From: a virus | Length of the DNA stretch: 28,834 nucleotides | Virus record (IMG/VR): IMGVR_UViG_3300030061_001646 | Location: 2,085 to 30,918 of that record | Reading direction: 5' to 3' (one strand) | Shown: positions 23,804 through 28,834 of the stretch, in pieces | Position numbering within the stretch: position 1 is the stretch's first letter | Layout: the number at the start of each line of letters is the position of its first letter | The notes under the pieces: generated by a model | Database searches by the model: none | Seen by the model: only the letters and a program-made list of their open reading frames with translations | What the model was told of the DNA's origin: nothing | Translations under genes and position numbers: made by a program

Positions 23804-24085
23804 ATGGACAGTAAAGAAACTAAAGATTTATTAATAAGACTAGAAGAACATGCAATAAATACTGCAAAAAGAACAGAAAGATTAGAAGTTGCTTTAGTTG
23901 GAGATCCGTCCATGGGGAATAAAGGAATTATTAAAAGAATAGAAGAAGTTGAAGACGGTCTTAAAAAAGCTGAAACAAAACAGCGTAAATTTGATAAAAA
24001 GATGGTTATCCTCGGTGCACTTGGTACAGGGGCAATACTTGGAATTAAAGGGCTTTGCCAAAAGTTCTTTGGAATGTTCAACTGA
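23804..24085 (+). CDS. Holin-like protein (93 aa)
   Basis: An N-terminal helical, charged coiled coil (residues 1-65: LLIRLEEHAINTAKRTERLE, then KRIEEVEDGLKKAETKQRK) precedes one hydrophobic segment (67-83: MVILGALGTGAILGIKG) and a short aromatic C-terminal tail. This design resembles XhlA-type phage holin partners, which anchor in the inner membrane and form lysis lesions. The gene lies immediately before a peptidoglycan hydrolase gene, supporting a lysis role. Having only one membrane segment, it may need a partner or act as a class III holin. Confidence 0.62.
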   Translation: MDSKETKDLLIRLEEHAINTAKRTERLEVALVGDPSMGNKGIIKRIEEVEDGLKKAETKQRKFDKKMVILGALGTGAILGIKGLCQKFFGMFN

Positions 24086-24098
24086 AAAAGAAAACAAG

Positions 24099-24632
24099 AT
24101 GGAGAAAGTTTCAGAATATGTTTCTTTAGCAGAAGTAACGCACAGTAACACTGCTATAAGTAGAGGACTAGATAACACACCAACTAGTAATCAGATGTTA
24201 CTTATACAAGCGTTATGTCTTAATGTCTTTGATAAACTTAGAAAACACACAGGTAAACCAATAAAGATAAACTCTGTATTCAGAGGACCTGAGCTTAACA
24301 AGGCTATTGGAGGATCAAAAAATTCACAACACTGTGTTGGACTAGACAAAACCAAACGTAATTACGGTGCAGCAATGGACATTGATGATTACTATTGGAG
24401 AAAAGGCATTAACAAGTATAATAACACTGAAATGGCTGACTGGATTAGAGAAAATCTAGACTATGATCAGCTAATTTACGAAAAGCCTGTAAACGGTTAT
24501 CCTGGATGGATACATGTTTCTTACAGAGCAGATGGTAAGAACAGAAAACAAAATTTAATATTTTTAGGTAAAGGTAAGTATATACCATACGAAGGTAATG
24601 AGAAGCTAATACAAAATCCAGATTTAGATTAA
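24099..24632 (+). CDS. M15-family peptidase endolysin (177 aa)
   Basis: A zinc peptidase of the M15/VanY type that cuts peptide bonds in host peptidoglycan. The zinc ligands fit: SQH (H78), GAAMDID (D94) and PGWIHVSY (H139), with the IKINSVFRGPELN start of the family at 56-68. Between H78 and D94 there is an insertion (LDKTKRNY) not found in the shortest M15 members. I chose the ATG at 24099. An in-frame extension upstream to 23949 overlaps the holin-like gene and reads as unrelated sequence. There is no signal peptide, so it must cross the membrane through the holin. The stop overlaps the next start (TAATG). Confidence 0.85.
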   Translation: MEKVSEYVSLAEVTHSNTAISRGLDNTPTSNQMLLIQALCLNVFDKLRKHTGKPIKINSVFRGPELNKAIGGSKNSQHCVGLDKTKRNYGAAMDIDDYYWRKGINKYNNTEMADWIRENLDYDQLIYEKPVNGYPGWIHVSYRADGKNRKQNLIFLGKGKYIPYEGNEKLIQNPDLD

Positions 24633-25222
24633 TGGACTTTAAAGACTACATATTACTTACAGTCATATTTACTTTAGGGTTTTGTTTGTTTAGGCAATGT
24701 ACAAAACCTAAAAATACCTTTAATAAAGACACTGAACCAAATGTTATTATAGAAACAGACACAGTAGTACAATATGTTAAAGGTAAGCCTGATACTATCC
24801 ATGATACTATCACTAAATGGCACAAAGAATTAGTAATTGAGTATATAAAAGATAGCGTTACTCCAACAGGAGATAGCGTTTCTTTTTATACAACTCCAGT
24901 AGAAGACTCTTTAATCTCTGGAAAATTTACTTCAGTTGTAAAAGGAGAACTACTTTCTTCTGATTTTAAATATGTATCAAAGTTTCCTAAATATATTTAT
25001 AAAACAGATACATTTAAACAGCAGATTAATACCAATAAAACAATAATAAAAGATCCTTGGGAATTATATGTAGGGGGTGTAGTTGGCGGAAATCCCGCCA
25101 CATTCACATTACAACCAGCTGCAATAGTTAGAGTCCCCAAAAAAGGATTTATGTTTGGATATGGTTATGATATAATACAAAAGACACACAATGTACATGT
25201 GTATACTAAGATAAAACGATAA
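24632..25222 (+). CDS. Spanin-like protein with N-terminal membrane anchor (196 aa)
   Basis: Translation starts within the endolysin stop (TAATG), so the two are coupled. Residues 6-20 (YILLTVIFTLGFCLF) form one membrane segment. A Thr/Asp/Lys-rich, charged periplasmic region (residues ~30-130) follows, with repeated T-D-T-V-V-type strands. The end (residues ~140-196: YVGGVVGGNPATFTLQ, FMFGYGYDIIQKTHNVHVYT) is beta-rich with alternating aromatic residues, like an outer-membrane or beta-hairpin domain. Endolysin-adjacent position and one anchor suggest a spanin, perhaps a single-protein type reaching the outer membrane. No lipobox is visible. Confidence 0.55.
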   Translation: MDFKDYILLTVIFTLGFCLFRQCTKPKNTFNKDTEPNVIIETDTVVQYVKGKPDTIHDTITKWHKELVIEYIKDSVTPTGDSVSFYTTPVEDSLISGKFTSVVKGELLSSDFKYVSKFPKYIYKTDTFKQQINTNKTIIKDPWELYVGGVVGGNPATFTLQPAAIVRVPKKGFMFGYGYDIIQKTHNVHVYTKIKR

Positions 25223-25233
25223 ACTGTTTATAT

Positions 25234-26130
25234 ATGCCCAACGAAATAGAGAAATTTTTAAGAATAAATACAGGATATCTTAAATGGGGCAAACAGAAAC
25301 TTGCTAATAAGCTTGGAGTATCTGTAAATGAAGTAGCAAATGCAAAGAAAGCCATTGCTTTAGAAAACTCTAAAATAATTAGTGATAAAGAATGGGAAGA
25401 GTTTAAAAAGTTTAAAGAGAATAAGTTTAAACCTCCTAAAAAGCTAAAGAAAAAGTTGCCTAAACCTTATTTAAAAGGTAACTTAAAAAACGTTCTTATT
25501 ATTGGCGACATACATGAGCCTTTTTCATTACCTGGTTATCTACAGTTTGTAAGGAAAATACAAGAAAGATATGATTGCGGGACTGTTGTTTTTATTGGAG
25601 ATGTAATTGATAACCATTACGCTAGTTACCATGAAACAGAAACAACTGCTTTAGGTTCTGATAATGAATTATTGTGGGCAATAGATAAAATACAAGAATG
25701 GTATAGCGTGTTTCCAAAAGCATATGTTACTATTGGAAACCATGATAGAATGGCTTTTAGAAAAGCTAAAACTTCTGGAGTATCATCCAAATGGGTTAGG
25801 GACTATGATGAGGTTCTTGGAACACCAGGATGGAACTTTGTAGAAGAAATTGAAATAGACAACGTTAATTATAATCACGGTGAAGGCGGTACAGCTAAAA
25901 CTAAGATGAAGAATGAACTACAGTCACAAGTGCAAGGGCACTTGCATGCACAAGCATACATTGAGTTTTCCACTGGTAAACATAATGTAGTGTTTGGTAT
26001 GCAAGTAGGTTGTGGTGTAGATGATACTGCTTACGCTATGGCGTATGGTAAAAATTTTAAAAAGAGTACAATATCTTGCGGAGTAGTTAAAAACGGTAAA
26101 CAGCCAATATTAATATCAATGAACTTATAA
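25234..26130 (+). CDS. HTH-metallophosphoesterase fusion (298 aa)
   Basis: The C-terminal ~210 residues are a calcineurin-like metallophosphoesterase with every metal-binding motif: GDIHEP (91-96), GDVIDNH (122-128), GNHDR (168-172), a NHGEGG block (214-219) and GHLHA (235-239). The enzyme cleaves phosphate esters, with substrate unknown. The N-terminal ~45 residues (GKQKLANKLGVSVNEVANAKKAI) look like a helix-turn-helix, which would let it act on or near DNA. A Lys/Pro-rich linker (55-80) joins the domains. It sits between lysis and neck genes. It could process packaged DNA, nucleic acid ends or host RNA. The start is ATG 25234, 12 nt after the preceding stop. Confidence 0.82.
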   Translation: MPNEIEKFLRINTGYLKWGKQKLANKLGVSVNEVANAKKAIALENSKIISDKEWEEFKKFKENKFKPPKKLKKKLPKPYLKGNLKNVLIIGDIHEPFSLPGYLQFVRKIQERYDCGTVVFIGDVIDNHYASYHETETTALGSDNELLWAIDKIQEWYSVFPKAYVTIGNHDRMAFRKAKTSGVSSKWVRDYDEVLGTPGWNFVEEIEIDNVNYNHGEGGTAKTKMKNELQSQVQGHLHAQAYIEFSTGKHNVVFGMQVGCGVDDTAYAMAYGKNFKKSTISCGVVKNGKQPILISMNL

Positions 26131-26133
26131 AAG

Positions 26134-26832
26134 ATGGCAACAGCAAATGAAATAATTTTTGATATTCTAGAAGATGTTAGGTCTAGTCACATAACTGATG
26201 ATTTAGATATTAGTGAAAGACAAGTACTTTATAAGATTGGAGTACAAAGATCTTTATGGATACGTAATGAACTGAACAAACCTGGAAGAACTATTGATCC
26301 TTTTATTGTACAGTCTTTAGGTTGTGTAGAACTAGAAGCTACAAATAGTTCAGAATGTCCTAATTTACCTGTAGGGTGCACTGTATTAAGAACTACGTGT
26401 GATTTACCAAAAGCGGTAGAATTACACCACAGAGAAGCCATCACTAAAGTAGGACCTATTGATAATTTAGATTACTTTTTCTCTTTTATACCTTACCAAC
26501 GAGCTGCTTTTTCAGGTAGTGGTAAATATAACAAAGATTCTATTTTTGCCTTTATTTACAATAAAAGAATGTATTTTAAAGTAAATAGCGAGCAATCTAA
26601 ACTTTTAAGAAAAGTAAATATAATGGGGATATTTGAAGATCCTACAGAAGTATCAAAGTTCTGTAATACAGACAGTAGTTCATGCTTTAGTCTTGATGAT
26701 GAATACCCAATAAGTAATTGGATGCTTCCTTTTATACATGAACAAGTTGTAAAGCAATTAATAACTTCATTACAATTACCAGAAGATAACAGCAATGATG
26801 CTGCATCAAATGAGAGAACAGGTGGAAAGTAG
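26134..26832 (+). CDS. crAss-like neck/ring structural protein (232 aa)
   Basis: The pattern matches a conserved crAss-like neck protein that I recall: an 'IIFDILEDVRSSHITDD' start, SERQVLYKIGVQRSLWIRNELNKPG-type helices (shortened here), an ELEATNSSECPNLPVGCTV block, DLPKAVELHHREAITKVGP, and a GIFEDPTEVSKFC end followed by a C-terminal helix. Members of this family form rings between portal and tail in crAss-like virions. The protein has several cysteines (e.g. C327-type spacing is absent, but SECPNLPVGC and TTCD are present). Start: ATG 26134, 3 nt after the phosphoesterase. It overlaps the next gene by 38 nt. Confidence 0.72.
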   Translation: MATANEIIFDILEDVRSSHITDDLDISERQVLYKIGVQRSLWIRNELNKPGRTIDPFIVQSLGCVELEATNSSECPNLPVGCTVLRTTCDLPKAVELHHREAITKVGPIDNLDYFFSFIPYQRAAFSGSGKYNKDSIFAFIYNKRMYFKVNSEQSKLLRKVNIMGIFEDPTEVSKFCNTDSSSCFSLDDEYPISNWMLPFIHEQVVKQLITSLQLPEDNSNDAASNERTGGK

Positions 26833-27379
26833 AGGAAAACAAAAAGAAAAAATTAAAGTAGATATTGGAATGAAAGAATTCTATAGCTACTACTGTGATA
26901 CTACATTTAAAGAGAAAGTAAACAATAAATCAATTGTACATAAGAACTCTAAATTTTGTGTAGATAGAAAAGTATATGGACAAATAATTGATTTTATACA
27001 CTCTAGAATTACAGATGAGATAATTTTTGACAACTTTGAATTTAAACTGCCGTCAAGAATGGGTACTTTATGTATAAAAAAGAAAAAGCCTATTCTTAAA
27101 TACAATAAAGAAGGTAATTTAATTAATACAATGCCTATAGATTGGAAAGCAACCAGAGAATTATGGGAAGAAGACGAAGAATCTAAAAAACAAAAGAAAC
27201 TTGTAAGACATCTTAATGAGCATACAAACGGATATGTACCTTTTTGGTACTTAAGTTTAAAATGTGCGACTTTTAAGTACAAATCTGCTTACAAATTTAA
27301 AGCTACAAGAACAATGAATAGGGATTTAAGTAAAGTACTTAAAGACCCTAGTATAAATACCAACTACTATTTAAAATAA
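26795..27379 (+). CDS. Conserved crAss-like structural-module protein (194 aa)
   Basis: A family between the two ring-type genes of crAss-like phages shows the same order of blocks: MKEFYSYYC, a helical 'YGQIIDFIHSRITDEIIF', 'FEFKLPSRMGTLCIKK' followed by 'NTMPIDWKATRELWEED', 'VRHLNEHTNGYVPFWYLS' and a C-terminal Arg/Lys/Asn-rich 'FKATRTMNRDLSKVLKD'. Function unknown. Start is uncertain: ATG 26795 (used here) overlaps the previous gene by 38 nt; ATG 26810 or ATG 26870 would also fit, and 26870 begins exactly at the conserved MKEFY. Confidence 0.7.
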   Translation: MMLHQMREQVESRGKQKEKIKVDIGMKEFYSYYCDTTFKEKVNNKSIVHKNSKFCVDRKVYGQIIDFIHSRITDEIIFDNFEFKLPSRMGTLCIKKKKPILKYNKEGNLINTMPIDWKATRELWEEDEESKKQKKLVRHLNEHTNGYVPFWYLSLKCATFKYKSAYKFKATRTMNRDLSKVLKDPSINTNYYLK

Positions 27380-27386
27380 AAGCATT

Positions 27387-27638
27387 ATGTACGGTGTAGA
27401 AGAAGATAAAATAAGAACTAAAAGTGTTACCAAAGACGGTGTCACTAAAGAGTTAAAAGTAATAACAGCAGAAAACGGTTTTATAGTTTGTATTACTACT
27501 TCCTATATGAAAGGAGAAGAGTACAAAGTAGACAAAAAACACTGGATTTCTAAAAGTGATCCAATACCAGATAAGTCAGATAAAGAATCTAAAGAGCCTG
27601 AAACTGTTTCACAAGCAATTAAGAACATTAATCTATAA
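27387..27638 (+). CDS. Small protein of unknown function (83 aa)
   Basis: Charged, mostly beta in the first 55 residues (KSVTKDGVTKELKVITAENGFIVCITTSY, shown only as a pattern of alternating strands) and then a Lys/Asp/Ser/Pro-rich disordered tail (KSDPIPDKSDKESKEPET). It lies 7 nt after the previous stop and 3 nt before the next ATG. A small protein in the same place is usual between crAss-like neck genes. No recognised domain; it may be a minor neck component or an assembly chaperone. Confidence 0.55.
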   Translation: MYGVEEDKIRTKSVTKDGVTKELKVITAENGFIVCITTSYMKGEEYKVDKKHWISKSDPIPDKSDKESKEPETVSQAIKNINL

Positions 27639-27641
27639 ATC

Positions 27642-28418
27642 ATGTTTAACGGTAAAGTAAAAAGTATTCAATTTATCTTAGAAAAAGTCTTTAGAGATAC
27701 AGGCTTAGTAGAGGGGGTAGACTTACATGATGCTCTAGAATGGGCAGGTGAAGCTATTGAACTTATTGGTTCTCCTCAAAGCTTAAGTGAGAAAGTTTCT
27801 TGTATAGACATAACTAACGGTAGAGGAAATTTACCGTGTGACTTGCATTTAGTAATGCAGTTTAGATATAAAACTGAGAATGGTTATGTTCCAATGTCTT
27901 ATGCTACAGACAATTTTCACAGACACTGCGCTTCTTCTCCTGATACAAAGTGTGAACATACAGTTACTTATACATTAAGTGATGACTGTGTATTTACAAA
28001 CTTTGATAAAGGTACAGTAGAGGTAGCTTATAAAGGTCTTCCTACAGATGATAATGGATGGCCTACTATTCCTGATGATATTAAATTTGTTAAAGCTGTA
28101 GAATTCTACATAAGAGAAAAAATTGATTATAAACTTTGGAGGTCTGGAAAACTTCCTCAAGGTGTATATGAAAAAACAGTACAAGACCAATTATGGTATC
28201 TTGGGTCAGCGCAAACAAGAGGAGTTATGCCGTCTGTAGATGAGATGATTAATATTAAAAACAACTTCTTAAGGTTAATTCCTAAAATTAACCAAGAACA
28301 AGACTTCTTTGCTTCTATAGGATTACAAGAAGAAAGAAACATAAGAACTAAAAGCGGCTCAACATCCTCTAATGAAGTAGATAGAGATGACTACTTTGAT
28401 AATTTAAGTAAAAAATAG
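27642..28418 (+). CDS. crAss-like ring/neck protein (258 aa)
   Basis: The sequence has the layout of a second conserved ring protein: an N-terminal helix (KVKSIQFILEKVFRDT), LHDALEWAGEAIELIGSP, then ITNGRGNLPCDLHLVMQF (the 'n.rg.LP.Dl..i' strand), a beta middle with HTVTYTLSDDCVFTNFDKG, a FVKAVEFYIREKIDYKLWRSG helix, and a charged, disordered C-terminus (~residues 228-258). Family members occur at the neck of crAss-like virions, between portal and muzzle. The start is ATG 27642, 3 nt after the previous stop. Confidence 0.72.
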   Translation: MFNGKVKSIQFILEKVFRDTGLVEGVDLHDALEWAGEAIELIGSPQSLSEKVSCIDITNGRGNLPCDLHLVMQFRYKTENGYVPMSYATDNFHRHCASSPDTKCEHTVTYTLSDDCVFTNFDKGTVEVAYKGLPTDDNGWPTIPDDIKFVKAVEFYIREKIDYKLWRSGKLPQGVYEKTVQDQLWYLGSAQTRGVMPSVDEMINIKNNFLRLIPKINQEQDFFASIGLQEERNIRTKSGSTSSNEVDRDDYFDNLSKK

Positions 28419-28429
28419 AACTAAGGAAA

Positions 28430-28834
28430 ATGCCTAAATCAGTAAATACATATATAAAAGGTTTAAATAAAGATAATAGTAGGTCTAAGTATGACCCTAG
28501 TAATTATTATGATGCTTTAAACATTAAAGTTATTACTAATGGAGGGCTGTCTACAGGTTCTGTAGAAACAGAGAAAGGTAATAAGCTGTCTTTTACAATA
28601 CCTAATATACCAGAAACTACTTATGAGTACATTAACGGTAATTCTGAAACTGTACCAGAACAAACAAATCTTAGAATTATAGGATGGTGCACTGTTTCTA
28701 ACTATGTAGTACTGTTTACAACTACATTAGGTGGAGGAGTAGGACAAATATGGAGATTCCAATATGAAGAAAAAACAGACACTATTATTACTACAGGAGG
28801 GGGAGCTTCTTTAAATGTTGATGATCATCTAATC
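28430..28834 (+). CDS. Tail muzzle/nozzle-type protein, 3' truncated by the window
   Basis: ATG at 28430 with an AAGGAAA-like site just upstream. The frame stays open to the last base (135 codons seen). The start MPKSVNTYIKGLNKDNSRSK followed by 'YDPSNYYDALNIKVIT' has the 'N.dnsr.k.dp.nyydalNirv' pattern that begins the long muzzle or nozzle proteins of crAss-like phages (functional counterparts of P22 gp10). Next come beta-propeller-like strands (LRIIGWCTVSNYVVLFTT, GQIWRFQYEE). In complete genomes these proteins are very long, so most of the gene is missing here. Confidence 0.72.
   Translation, partial: MPKSVNTYIKGLNKDNSRSKYDPSNYYDALNIKVITNGGLSTGSVETEKGNKLSFTIPNIPETTYEYINGNSETVPEQTNLRIIGWCTVSNYVVLFTTTLGGGVGQIWRFQYEEKTDTIITTGGGASLNVDDHLI

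Noticed and set aside
23949-24098. Upstream in-frame extension of the endolysin gene
   Set aside because: It overlaps the holin-like gene in another frame and its sequence does not resemble M15 peptidases; the ATG at 24099 gives the proper family start.
26890-27282. Antisense open frame of 130 codons
   Set aside because: It lies opposite a conserved-looking gene; its content is what the complement of AT-rich coding DNA gives.

Overview
The window is 28.8 kb of a tailed bacteriophage genome. It looks like the packaging, virion-assembly, host-adsorption and lysis half of a crAss-like (Crassvirales-type) podovirus infecting a member of the Bacteroidota. All genes lie on the + strand, close-packed (often 0-10 nt apart or overlapping), AT-rich, and mostly start after A/T-rich leaders without a Shine-Dalgarno sequence, as is usual for Bacteroidota and their phages. 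The diagnostic set is a ~760-residue large terminase, an ~800-residue portal, an acidic scaffold-like protein, a ~494-residue major capsid protein, two connector/ring-type proteins separated by two small genes, and the start of a muzzle/nozzle-type tail protein. Family assignments rest on recalled family patterns and gene order; no database search was run.

Layout. (1) 1-2300: the 3' end of a winged-helix-like gene, then small proteins: two unknowns, a short conserved-looking phage protein, a possible zinc-ribbon protein, a GroES-like co-chaperonin, and a 189-residue protein that is the best candidate for the small terminase. (2) 2302-12880: TerL, portal, scaffold, major capsid protein followed by a terminator, a 291-residue head-module protein, a connector candidate, and an abundant-type 427-residue virion protein followed by a second strong terminator. 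(3) 12900-23242: an adsorption cassette with a Cys-rich Ig-like protein, a 993-residue collagen-like/beta-helix fibre whose N-terminus is a cysteine cluster, a GT25-family glycosyltransferase placed directly behind that fibre, a small CNC-tailed protein, a repeat-rich coiled-coil fibre, a BspA-type leucine-rich-repeat protein with a PKD-like domain, a C1q-like protein and three small or unknown proteins. (4) 23310-25222: a DUF1617-like gene and a lysis cassette (holin-like, M15 peptidase endolysin, spanin-like). (5) 25234-28834: an HTH-metallophosphoesterase fusion, then the neck/tail genes, cut off by the window end.

How the parts fit: terminase and portal package DNA into a scaffold-built capsid, the ring proteins and muzzle form the short tail, and the fibre cassette determines host binding. 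The two terminators behind the genes most likely needed in many copies suggest separate dosage control. The most interesting part is the fibre cassette: a collagen-like fibre beside a glycosyltransferase of the same CAZy family (GT25) that contains the collagen galactosyltransferases of animals, together with matching Cys-X-Cys termini on several cassette proteins. This could be a virion-glycosylation and cysteine-linked fibre assembly system. No gene-free stretch exceeds 300 bases, and I saw no tRNA, CRISPR array, insertion sequence, integrase or reverse transcriptase.
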